This document shows positions 1 through 6,537 of a DNA stretch of 13,408 bases, piece after piece. The translations under genes and the position numbers were made by a program. A model generated the notes under the pieces. That model was not told the origin of the DNA, did not search any database, and saw nothing but the letters and a program-made list of their open reading frames with translations. Source of the DNA: Lachnospiraceae bacterium (GTDB taxonomy: Bacteria > Bacillota > Clostridia > Lachnospirales > Lachnospiraceae); NCBI GenBank assembly GCA_004556655.1, contig SFGF01000078.1, positions 1-13,408 on the forward strand. The letters run 5' to 3'. Every line of letters starts with the position of its first letter. Position 1 is the first letter of the stretch.

Positions 1-84
1 ATTGTTTAAGGGGCAAAAGCCTCTTATTTCAGCCTTCTACGCCGCTACAGACGTATCTGCTTGTATCAATATGCTCGTTTCTTT
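1..84. mobile_element. Probable end of an integrated element interrupting comM
   Basis: The comM reading frame matches its family up to the Ala-Ala-Met-Asn at residues 351-354 (Asn codon at 85-87). The family then normally continues with Pro-Cys-Pro-Cys-Gly; here no frame of the DNA at 1-84 encodes that. The comM frame runs 15 further unrelated codons to a TAG at 37-39. The simplest reading is that 1-84 is foreign DNA joined to comM, such as the end of a prophage or integrative element. No integrase, terminal inverted repeat or target duplication can be seen because the window ends here. A deletion, rearrangement or assembly join would look the same. Confidence 0.5.
7..26 (+). terminator. Weak hairpin, possible terminator at the left edge
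   Basis: An arm AAGGGGC at 8-14 pairs with GCCTCTT at 19-25 around an AAAA loop (one G-U pair on the plus strand), and T7-A26 can extend it. Only ATTTC follows, so it is a poor intrinsic terminator by itself. It could end a plus-strand transcript entering from the left. It lies in the DNA that is foreign to comM. Confidence 0.25.
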
Positions 85-1146
85 GTTCATGGCAGCCACC
101 AACAGAAAATCCGCCGGAAAACAATATCTCCCACCTGTACGGGATATCCAGATTTTCCGATCTTCCAAAGGCTGACGCAGAAGTTCCAGGCTTGCTCTCT
201 TCATTTCCGGAAATTCATCCAGAAAAAGGACACCCCGGTGTGCCAGCGTAATTTCCCCCGGCTGAGGTATTTTTCCGCCTCCTGCCAGTGCATATGGAGA
301 TATGGTATGATGGGGATTTCGAAATGGCCGATTGACAATCCAAGGATGTTCTTTGGACAGCATTCCCGCCACACTATAAATATTAGTCAACTCCAACATC
401 TCTTCATGAGTAAGAGGCGGCAGCAACCCCGAAATTCGAGCTGCGATCATAGTCTTTCCCGATCCCGGAGGCCCCAGCAGTAAAAGATTATGGAATCCTG
501 CTGCTGCAAGAAGAGCAGCTCTTTTTGCCGGAATCTGCCCCCGGATATCCGCAAAATCCATTGGTACAGAATCTGTGACTTCTTCCTGTCTCCACATGGA
601 GATTTCCGTATCCGACTTTTCTTTTCGTCCCCATTTTTCCTGGCGGACTGTTGTTATAAATTCCGCCAGGTCATCGACTCCTATTACCTGGATATTTTCT
701 GACAACATTGCTTCCTCCAGATTATCTTTTGGTATGATACAACCACGGCATCCCAATTTCCCTGCAAGAGAAACAATAGGCAAAATTCCCCGGATTCCTC
801 TGACCCGCCCATCCAGTCCGATTTCCCCTGCTACAAGGACATTTCCCAAATTGTTTCCCGGAATATGCCCCAAGATCTGCAGAATCGCCCCGGCAATCGG
901 CAAGTCAAACCCTGTCCCGTTTTTCGGAATATCTCCCGGTGACAGATTTACTGTAATCTTATTGGGCGGCATGGAAATATGGATATTATGAAGTGCCGTT
1001 TTGACACGATCCTGAGATTCACGCACCTGACTGCTCAGATTTCCCACCATGGAAAATCCCGGCAATCCACTGCTTACATCCACTTCCACACGAACCGGAA
1101 CAGCATCCAGTCCGTGAATCGTTGCTGACAAAATACTCGTATACAT
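37..1146 (-). CDS. comM: ComM/YifB-family Mg chelatase-like AAA+ ATPase, 3'-truncated
   Basis: The family is known as a hexameric AAA+ helicase that promotes branch migration during natural transformation and recombination. Visible parts are an N-terminal Lon-protease-like domain (about residues 1-165), Walker A GPPGSGKT at 225-232, the family motif RPFRNPHHTIS at 273-283 and Walker B LFLDEF at 307-312. I start at the ATG at 1146 because AAGGAG lies 6 nt upstream; the upstream ATG at 1188 lacks this. The protein is 369 residues against roughly 500 for the family. Family sequence stops after AAMN (351-354), so the conserved PCPCG segment, the rest of the AAA+ module and the C-terminal Mg-chelatase domain are missing and are replaced by 15 unrelated residues. 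It is probably non-functional. It is divergent from sigK across a 95 bp gap. Confidence 0.9.
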   Translation of the reverse strand: MYTSILSATIHGLDAVPVRVEVDVSSGLPGFSMVGNLSSQVRESQDRVKTALHNIHISMPPNKITVNLSPGDIPKNGTGFDLPIAGAILQILGHIPGNNLGNVLVAGEIGLDGRVRGIRGILPIVSLAGKLGCRGCIIPKDNLEEAMLSENIQVIGVDDLAEFITTVRQEKWGRKEKSDTEISMWRQEEVTDSVPMDFADIRGQIPAKRAALLAAAGFHNLLLLGPPGSGKTMIAARISGLLPPLTHEEMLELTNIYSVAGMLSKEHPWIVNRPFRNPHHTISPYALAGGGKIPQPGEITLAHRGVLFLDEFPEMKRASLELLRQPLEDRKIWISRTGGRYCFPADFLLVAAMNKETSILIQADTSVAA

Positions 1147-1186
1147 AAAATACTCCTTTCGATAATCTGTATAGATTTGGAAAAGC

Positions 1187-1214
1187 ACAAATATTGCACT
1201 TTCCGCATAGACTA
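1187..1214 (+). promoter_or_regulatory. Candidate SigK-type promoter upstream of sigK
   Basis: GCATAGACTA at 1205-1214 fits the -10 pattern known for Bacillus SigK (CATA, three bases, TA). An AC dinucleotide at 1187-1188 lies 17 bases upstream of CATA, as in the SigK -35. Transcription would start near 1220, leaving a leader of about 20 nt with GAGGA at 1231-1235 before the GTG start. SigE promoters have a similar -10, but I find no well-spaced ATA for a SigE -35. The match implies autoregulation, as in Bacillus. It is a short motif and not proven. Confidence 0.45.
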
Positions 1215-1241
1215 AAATGAAATCTCCTGTGAGGACCCGAA

Positions 1242-1868
1242 GTGAAAACCTTTCAAAAGCCCCTCACCATGGAAGAGGAAAAAATCTATCTTCAAAAATA
1301 CCAACAGGGTGATTTGAAAGCCAGAGATGTGCTGATTGAGCGCAACCTGAGACTGGTGGCTCATGTAGTAAAAAAATATCAGGGATTGGGAGAAGATTTG
1401 GATGATCTTATCTCCATTGGAACGATTGGACTGATCAAAGCAGTGTCCACTTATGATATGACAAAAGGAAGCCGACTGGCTACCTATGCTGCCCGTTGTA
1501 TCGACAATGAACTATTGATGATGCTGCGCAGCAGAAAAAAAATATCGCGGGAAGTTTCTCTGTATGAACCAATTGGAACAGATAAGGAAGGAAATGAAAT
1601 TCATCTTTTGGATATCGTGGAAGGAAAAGAAACGGACATCACTGCCGCCTGTATCCACAAAGAAAATGTTACAAGATTATATCATTTGCTGGAGGAAATA
1701 CTTACCCCATTAGAATATGATGTGATCAAATATCGATATGGCTTATTCGGTGAAAAAGAACTTACACAGCGGACGATCGCGAAACGACTGGGAATCAGCC
1801 GTTCCTACGTATCCCGCATTGAAAAAAATGCCATACTAAAACTCCGAAGCAGGTTCTTTCCGGCGTAA
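1242..1868 (+). CDS. sigK: RNA polymerase sporulation sigma factor SigK, without pro-sequence
   Basis: This sigma-70 family factor directs late mother-cell transcription during sporulation (coat and cortex genes). It has the core-binding and -10 recognition region at about 28-100, with NLRLVAHVVKK, DLISIGTIGLIKA and LATYAARCIDNE, and a C-terminal helix-turn-helix TQRTIAKRLGISRSYVSRIE at 175-194. GISRSYVSRIEK and the GTDKEGNEI block favour SigK over SigE. The start is GTG at 1242 with GAGGA 6 nt upstream. An in-frame TGA at 1230-1232 excludes an N-terminal extension, so the inhibitory pro-peptide of Bacillus pro-SigK (about 20 residues) is absent, as reported for Clostridioides difficile. The gene is continuous, with no skin-type insertion. 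At 208 residues it also lacks the basic C-terminal tail of the Bacillus protein. Its 3' end overlaps trhP by 33 bp. Confidence 0.93.
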   Translation: MKTFQKPLTMEEEKIYLQKYQQGDLKARDVLIERNLRLVAHVVKKYQGLGEDLDDLISIGTIGLIKAVSTYDMTKGSRLATYAARCIDNELLMMLRSRKKISREVSLYEPIGTDKEGNEIHLLDIVEGKETDITAACIHKENVTRLYHLLEEILTPLEYDVIKYRYGLFGEKELTQRTIAKRLGISRSYVSRIEKNAILKLRSRFFPA

Positions 1869-3074
1869 AATGTCAAACTGTTCTAATTCCATTCCCAGAT
1901 CTATATAAAGGATCTGTTTTGGATGAGGAGCACTTTCCATATCATTTCCCTCCTCGTCTTGTATACTCTTTACGGTCACTTCCACATTCGCGCCATCAGG
2001 TTTCATCACCTCGATGACTTCGCCTACAGAAAATTTATTTCTCTGGGAAATGCGGTAGCATCCCGCCTCATTTTTTTCTCCCACAATTCCCAAATAGGTA
2101 TACTCTTTAATATACGTGTTATTATCATAAATTTGTGCTTCTTCTGATGGTTTTCCATAGAAAAAACCCGTAGTAAACTGACGGTAGGTACAGTTGGAAA
2201 TCTGTTCCTGGTACCAAGGCATATTCTTCTCATACAGTGCCGGATCTTTCAGATAGTCATCAATGGCTTTCCGATAGGTCCGGGCTACTGTAGCCACGTA
2301 AAGAGCGGTTTTCATTCGCCCTTCAATCTTAAAACTGTCAATTCCTGCCTCAATCAAATCCGGAATATGCTCAATCATACACAGATCCTTGGAATTAAAA
2401 ATAAACGTACCTCTCTCGTTTTCATAGACAGGAAAATACTCTCCCGGACGACTTTCTTCCATAATAGAGTATTTCCATCGGCATGGATGCGTACATGCCC
2501 CCTGATTGGAATCTCTGCCGGTCAGATAATTACTCAAAAGACATCTTCCTGAATAAGAAATGCACATCGCCCCATGGATAAATGTCTCAATCTCCATATC
2601 ATCCGGTATCCTTCTTCGGATCTCTTTGATTTCTTCCAAAGACAATTCCCGGGCTGTTACTACTCGCTTTGCTCCCATCTGATACCAGAAAAGATAAGTT
2701 CCATAATTGGTGTTATTCGCCTGTGTACTGATATGTCGTTCAATCTCAGGACATACTTCCTGCGCAATCATATAGACTCCGGGATCTGAAATAATCAGAG
2801 CATCCGGCCCGATTTTTTTCAGTTCCTCAAAATACTCTCTGACACCCTCCAGATCTCCATTATGCGCCAGGATGTTTGCAGTGACGTAAACTTTCACACC
2901 CCGCTCATGGGCAAACCGGATGCCTTCTTTCATCTCTTCCATGGAAAAATTCTTAGCCTTCGCCCTCAGTCCGAAAGCTTCCCCACCTATATAAACTGCA
3001 TCGGCTCCAAAAATAACCGCCACTTTAAGGACTTCCAGACTGCTGGCCGGAACAAGTAATTCCGGAATTCTCAT
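1836..3074 (-). CDS. trhP: U32-family tRNA hydroxylation protein TrhP (YrrO/YegQ type)
   Basis: The protein belongs to the U32 'peptidase' family, whose YegQ/YrrO branch is known to make 5-hydroxyuridine at tRNA position 34, using prephenate and an iron-sulfur cluster, rather than to act as a protease. The family signature runs from E163 to S181 (ETFIHGAMC...GRCLLS). Cysteines 171, 178, 194 and 198 are spaced as expected for cluster ligands. The N-terminus (PELLVPASSLEVLKVAV...GADAVYIGG) is a typical TIM-barrel start. Length is 412 residues, near the large Bacillus subunit YrrO. The ATG at 3074 follows AGGAGA by 7 nt, and this site overlaps the trmR stop. It is the last gene of the ireB operon. 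The adjacent O-methyltransferase would convert ho5U to mo5U. Only one U32 gene is present, whereas Bacillus has yrrN plus yrrO; a second copy may lie elsewhere. Confidence 0.88.
   Translation of the reverse strand: MRIPELLVPASSLEVLKVAVIFGADAVYIGGEAFGLRAKAKNFSMEEMKEGIRFAHERGVKVYVTANILAHNGDLEGVREYFEELKKIGPDALIISDPGVYMIAQEVCPEIERHISTQANNTNYGTYLFWYQMGAKRVVTARELSLEEIKEIRRRIPDDMEIETFIHGAMCISYSGRCLLSNYLTGRDSNQGACTHPCRWKYSIMEESRPGEYFPVYENERGTFIFNSKDLCMIEHIPDLIEAGIDSFKIEGRMKTALYVATVARTYRKAIDDYLKDPALYEKNMPWYQEQISNCTYRQFTTGFFYGKPSEEAQIYDNNTYIKEYTYLGIVGEKNEAGCYRISQRNKFSVGEVIEVMKPDGANVEVTVKSIQDEEGNDMESAPHPKQILYIDLGMELEQFDILRRKEPASEF
1896..1920 (+). terminator. Weak candidate terminator for sigK, inside trhP
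   Basis: CAGATC at 1896-1901 pairs perfectly with GATCTG at 1911-1916 around a 9-base loop, followed by TTTT at 1917-1920. It begins 28 nt past the sigK stop and lies antisense to the end of trhP. The six-pair stem and short T tract make it weak, but no better candidate lies between the two convergent genes. Confidence 0.3.
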
Positions 3075-3085
3075 CGTATTATCTC

Positions 3086-3727
3086 CTATCGCTTCGTACT
3101 AAGTGCCACACCATCTCCTAACGGAATCAATGATGTAATCAGCATCTCATTATGTTTTAACTCGTACAGATACTCCCGCATCCGTTTGTATATTGTCCGG
3201 TTCCGCCGCTCTACGGCATACTTGGACTCTATAATATCCCCTTCCTGTAGAATATTGTCTGAAACTAAAACACCACCGCTTCTTAAAAGCCGTAATATTT
3301 CGGGAAGGAAATGAAGATACTGACCCTTTGCCGCATCCATAAAGATAAAGTCAAAGGGTCCATCTAATGTTTTCAATATATCGGCCGCGTCACCGGCTAT
3401 CAGCCGGATCTGCTCTTCCCGACCTGCCCTTTGGAAATTCTCACGGGCAACGGGAATTCTTTTTTCATAGTTTTCTATGGTAACAATCTGGCATGGCACC
3501 GGATTATACTCACTCATAAGAAGTGCAGAAAAACCCACAGCAGTACCTACCTCCAATATTCTTTCCGGTCTGAACGCCGCCATAAGTACCTTGAGAAAGC
3601 TCTGCATCTCACGACGGATAATAGGGACTCCATCCCTTTTTGCCTGCCGTTCCAGCTCCTCAAGAAATGGTGTATGCCCTTCATCCAGGGAATTGATATA
3701 CGTGACCATTCTTTCATCTACTATCAT
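3086..3727 (-). CDS. trmR: SAM-dependent O-methyltransferase, TrmR (YrrM) type
   Basis: This is a class I methyltransferase of the catechol-O-methyltransferase-like family. The Bacillus YrrM/TrmR member methylates 5-hydroxyuridine-34 of tRNA to 5-methoxyuridine. SAM motif I is ILEVGTAVGFS (57-67), an acidic residue ending strand 2 is E85, FMDAAKGQY (129-137) carries the expected metal-binding Asp, GGVLVSDNIL covers 151-160, and the C-terminus LIPLGDGVALSTK is typical. Length is 213 residues, normal for the family. Its ATG overlaps the MltG-like stop codon in an ATGA arrangement, which suggests translational coupling, and trhP follows after 11 bp. The specific tRNA role is inferred from this adjacency; the family also contains small-molecule O-methyltransferases. 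Confidence 0.87.
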   Translation of the reverse strand: MIVDERMVTYINSLDEGHTPFLEELERQAKRDGVPIIRREMQSFLKVLMAAFRPERILEVGTAVGFSALLMSEYNPVPCQIVTIENYEKRIPVARENFQRAGREEQIRLIAGDAADILKTLDGPFDFIFMDAAKGQYLHFLPEILRLLRSGGVLVSDNILQEGDIIESKYAVERRNRTIYKRMREYLYELKHNEMLITSLIPLGDGVALSTKR

Positions 3728-4164
3728 TCGCCAGTCACCTCTCCGGCATCATCCGACGTCGGCTGTCCTTCCGTATTTTCTCCTGACAGGATAGCAAGCA
3801 TTTCTTCCGCATTCTGACTGGTATTCAGAATATAGGTCCCCGGCTGAATCTTCCCCCGATAATCAGAAAGTTTTTCCTGAACCCAGAAAATAACCGGTCT
3901 TTCAATCAGCCCTTTTTCCTCCAGAGTCTGACCTATCTGATAGACATCATCATCCTCACCGACAATGACCGTCACATCCTGTCCTTCCTCTTTTGTTTCA
4001 GCCATCGGATGATCGTCAAAAATCAGATATCCAAAGCTGTAGGCTGTTTTGCCAGCAAAAACAATCAGCAATACCGCACAAATATAAACAAGTATTCGAA
4101 GCACTCCTTTCGCTCCGCTTACCACCGCACGATATGCCGTATCTTTTTTCTTTTTTTTACCCAT
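3724..4164 (-). CDS. Short MltG/YceG-like membrane protein lacking the catalytic domain
   Basis: MltG is a membrane-anchored endolytic transglycosylase that cuts nascent peptidoglycan. This 146-residue protein keeps only the front of that architecture: a lysine-rich cytoplasmic start (K3-K7), one membrane helix at about 21-48, and an extracellular module at 63-128 ending PGTYILNTSQNAEEMLAILSG, which resembles the LysM-like domain before the MltG catalytic domain. MltG proteins usually have well over 300 residues, and the domain with the catalytic glutamate is absent. An acidic, low-complexity tail (129-146) ends at a stop that overlaps trmR. It occupies the MltG (YrrL) position of the Bacillus cluster, so it looks like a reduced orthologue rather than a random fragment. 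It may bind glycan or septal partners without cutting. The start has AGGAG 4 nt upstream (AGGAGAG). An A8-G-A6 run near the start could be slippery. Confidence 0.75.
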   Translation of the reverse strand: MGKKKKKDTAYRAVVSGAKGVLRILVYICAVLLIVFAGKTAYSFGYLIFDDHPMAETKEEGQDVTVIVGEDDDVYQIGQTLEEKGLIERPVIFWVQEKLSDYRGKIQPGTYILNTSQNAEEMLAILSGENTEGQPTSDDAGEVTGE

Positions 4165-4181
4165 AACTCTCCTATGTCTTA

Positions 4182-4520
4182 TTAAACCTGCGGAATTTGA
4201 ATATCCACACCGCTCTGTATTCGGTTGCTGATACGCTGCATCATCTTACAAACGTCCAGTTCCGCTTCCAGAAATTCATTTACAATCGGATTTTTTCGAA
4301 AATCCTCATATTCATTTTCAAACTGGTCAATTTTCTCATACAGATCCCCGTTATTTTCATCATTGTGCAGATGATATACGGCAACACGGAACTCATCAAT
4401 TTTTTGACGAAGCTCCGGTTCCGCTTTCAACTTTTCTTCACAATTCAGGTATCTTTGATATGTTTCTCCCTCTTTGACTGCCTCAATCAGGGAATCTACA
4501 CACATCTGTATCCTGTCCAT
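4182..4520 (-). CDS. YlbF/YmcA-family protein (RNase Y cofactor family)
   Basis: A 112-residue, almost wholly helical, charged protein resembling the YlbF/YmcA/YheA family (DRIQMCVDSLIEAVKEGETYQRYLNCEEKLKAEPELRQKIDEF...). In Bacillus, YlbF and YmcA join YaaT in a complex that tunes RNase Y mRNA cleavage and affects competence, biofilm formation and sporulation. I choose the ATG at 4520 rather than 4580: GGAGG lies 10 nt upstream (4531-4535), whereas the longer start sits inside rnjA with no such site. The gap to rnjA is 5 bp, and the binding site lies inside the last codons of rnjA. Cysteines are present at two places but show no clear metal-site spacing. Placement next to RNase J fits a role in RNA turnover. 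Whether it is YlbF, YmcA or a third paralogue cannot be told by eye. Confidence 0.72.
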   Translation of the reverse strand: MDRIQMCVDSLIEAVKEGETYQRYLNCEEKLKAEPELRQKIDEFRVAVYHLHNDENNGDLYEKIDQFENEYEDFRKNPIVNEFLEAELDVCKMMQRISNRIQSGVDIQIPQV

Positions 4521-4525
4521 AGACC

Positions 4526-6190
4526 TTATGCCTCCATTATTATTGGTAATATCATTGGTTTTCTCTTTGTGCGTTTCCACAAAAACTCACCCAGAGAATC
4601 TTTAATAGCCGCTTTCATCTTCCCCCAGTCGGATATTCTTCGATCAAGACAGGAATCAATGGCATCTTCCACCACACTTTTCGCCTGTCCCATCAGATCT
4701 TCCGATTCTCTTACATACACAAAACCTCTGGATACAATATCCGGACCGGCAAGAAGCTGATTCGTATACCGTTCCAGTGTAAGAACAACGATCATAATTC
4801 CATCTTCAGCCAGATGCTGACGATCACGCAATACAATATTACCTACATCACCCACTCCCAGCCCGTCTACCAGAATTGCTCCGGTATGAACTTTTCCGGT
4901 AATCTCTGCGGATTCTGCATTCAGTTCCATCACATCTCCAGATGACATAATGAATATATTCTCTTTTGGAATTCCAAGGCTTTCCGCAAGACCGGCCTGT
5001 GCTTTCAGATGGCGATACTCTCCATGAACAGGAATCGCATACTGGGGTTTTACCAAAGAATAAATCAACTTAATTTCTTCCTGACAGGCATGACCTGATA
5101 CATGCACATCCTGGAAAATTACATCCGCACCTTTTGCTGACAGCTCATTGATCACCTTGGAAACAGCCTTTTCATTGCCCGGAATCGGATTGGAACTGAA
5201 AATAATGGTATCACCTGGTTTAATGGATACTTTTTTATGAATATTGGTAGCCATCCTTGACAGCGCAGCCATGGATTCCCCCTGGCTTCCTGTAGTGATC
5301 AGCACCATCTGCTCGTCAGGATAATTTTTCATCATATCGATATCAATCAAGGTATTCTCCGGAATATCCAGATAACCAAGTTCCGCAGCTGTAGAAATAA
5401 CATTTACCATACTACGGCCTTCCACGACAACTTTTCTTCCATATTTATATGCAGAATTGATAATCTGCTGCACACGGTCAACATTAGATGCAAATGTAGC
5501 AATAATAATTCTTGTATTCTTGTGCTCTGCAAAAAGATTATCAAAAGTTTTTCCTACCGTACGCTCCGACATGGTAAATCCTTTTCTCTCTGCATTGGTA
5601 CTGTCACACATCAGTGCCAGAACACCTTTCTTTCCAATCTCAGCAAAACGCTGCAGATCGATAGCGTCACCAAATACAGGAGTATAATCCACTTTAAAGT
5701 CTCCGGTATGAACAACAACGCCGGCCGGTGAATAGATAGCAAGAGCAGATGCATCTGCAATACTGTGATTTGTTTTAATGAATTCAATCCGGAAACATCC
5801 GAGATTGATAGACTGTCCATGTTTGATGGTTTTTCTTTTCGTGGTACGAAGTAAATTATGTTCTTTTAATTTATTTTCAATCAATCCGATTGTCAGCTTT
5901 GTAGCATAAATCGGAACATTTATTTCCTTTAATATATAAGGCAACGCCCCAATATGATCCTCGTGTCCGTGAGTGATCACAAAACCTTTAATCTTATCAT
6001 AATTCTCTTTTAAATACGTTACATCCGGGATGACCAGATCGATTCCCAACATATCGTCCTCCGGGAATGCCAGACCACAGTCCACCACAACAATACTGTC
6101 TTCATATTCAAAAGCAGTAATATTCATTCCAATCTGTTCAAGTCCGCCAAGAGGAATGATTTTTAATTTTCCGCTGTTATTTTTTTTCAA
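4526..6190 (-). CDS. rnj: Ribonuclease J
   Basis: A metallo-beta-lactamase/beta-CASP nuclease with 5'-3' exonuclease and endonuclease activity, for mRNA decay and RNA maturation in Firmicutes. Visible motifs are THGHEDHIG (73-81, metal ligands), NHSIADA (141-147), HTGDFKVD (161-168), DSTNA (196-200), GSQGE (301-305), VHVSGHACQEE (362-372) and PVHGEYRH (387-394), all in the expected order. Length is 554 residues, normal for RNase J1/J2. The start codon is TTG at 6188-6190, supported by GGAGGTG 4 nt upstream (6195-6201); no nearer ATG fits. It lies between DUF1292 and the YlbF gene in the ireB operon, a place where the Bacillus cluster has no RNase. All catalytic residues I can recognise are present, so it should be active. 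J1 versus J2 cannot be decided here. Confidence 0.95.
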   Translation of the reverse strand: MKKNNSGKLKIIPLGGLEQIGMNITAFEYEDSIVVVDCGLAFPEDDMLGIDLVIPDVTYLKENYDKIKGFVITHGHEDHIGALPYILKEINVPIYATKLTIGLIENKLKEHNLLRTTKRKTIKHGQSINLGCFRIEFIKTNHSIADASALAIYSPAGVVVHTGDFKVDYTPVFGDAIDLQRFAEIGKKGVLALMCDSTNAERKGFTMSERTVGKTFDNLFAEHKNTRIIIATFASNVDRVQQIINSAYKYGRKVVVEGRSMVNVISTAAELGYLDIPENTLIDIDMMKNYPDEQMVLITTGSQGESMAALSRMATNIHKKVSIKPGDTIIFSSNPIPGNEKAVSKVINELSAKGADVIFQDVHVSGHACQEEIKLIYSLVKPQYAIPVHGEYRHLKAQAGLAESLGIPKENIFIMSSGDVMELNAESAEITGKVHTGAILVDGLGVGDVGNIVLRDRQHLAEDGIMIVVLTLERYTNQLLAGPDIVSRGFVYVRESEDLMGQAKSVVEDAIDSCLDRRISDWGKMKAAIKDSLGEFLWKRTKRKPMILPIIMEA

Positions 6191-6201
6191 ATAGCACCTC
6201 C
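6188..6201 (-). promoter_or_regulatory. Strong ribosome-binding site with TTG start of RNase J
   Basis: GGAGGTG at 6201-6195, a near-complete anti-16S match, precedes a TTG codon at 6190-6188. The protein from this TTG begins MKKNNSGKLKIIPLGG, which has the normal length before the first conserved strand. This site therefore decides the start. Confidence 0.75.
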
Positions 6202-6222
6202 AAATTTTCCGAACACCTTTAC

Positions 6223-6480
6223 TTACATTTCAATATCCACGTCTTCCATCATCTGTTCAAATACTTTGGAAATCGCTTCCAATTCCACATCGTCTTCCAC
6301 CATCACATAATCCGCTTCCGAATCGGTATCTGCAGATAAATCTTTCAGAATATAGGCATTTGCTTCATCTTCAAGGGAATCTGACACCAGAATATAATCA
6401 ACACCGTTCACTCTGGTCTGTTCCTCCACATAAAACTCCACATATTCTCCTGACTCTGTCAAAAACTTAATCTTATCCAT
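6223..6480 (-). CDS. DUF1292 family small acidic protein (YrzB type)
   Basis: An 85-residue, very acidic protein of the DUF1292 family, whose Bacillus member YrzB sits in the same cluster. The family has no established biochemical function. The sequence reads as a small beta-rich domain: IKFLTESGEYVEFYVEEQTRVNGVDYILVSD, then an acidic segment, then YVMVEDDVELEAISKVFEQMMEDVD. There is no membrane segment or signal peptide. The ATG at 6480 lacks a good ribosome-binding site (only AGGACGG about 11-17 nt away), so translation may depend on upstream ruvX. It lies 57 bp after ruvX and 32 bp before rnj. Its conserved place between ruvX and the MltG-like gene suggests a link to one of them, but the role is unknown. 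Confidence 0.85.
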   Translation of the reverse strand: MDKIKFLTESGEYVEFYVEEQTRVNGVDYILVSDSLEDEANAYILKDLSADTDSEADYVMVEDDVELEAISKVFEQMMEDVDIEM

Positions 6481-6537
6481 ATTGATTCTTACCGTCCTGT
6501 CTTTTCTCGTCCTTCTTTTCAGGGAAAATCTGCGTTT

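Noticed and set aside
2..175. Open plus-strand frame entering from the left edge and ending at 173-175
   Set aside because: Past position 84 it is only the antisense of comM, and it has no start or recognisable motif. It may be the tail of an element gene, but nothing in the window supports that.
1162..1185. Weak promoter-like sequence for comM (TTGTGC, 17 bases, GATTAT, minus strand)
   Set aside because: Both boxes match poorly and the transcript would begin within the ribosome-binding site.
1815..1836. GCATT/AATGC hairpin past the trhP stop as a minus-strand terminator
   Set aside because: The five-pair stem is not followed by a T tract, and it lies within sigK coding sequence.
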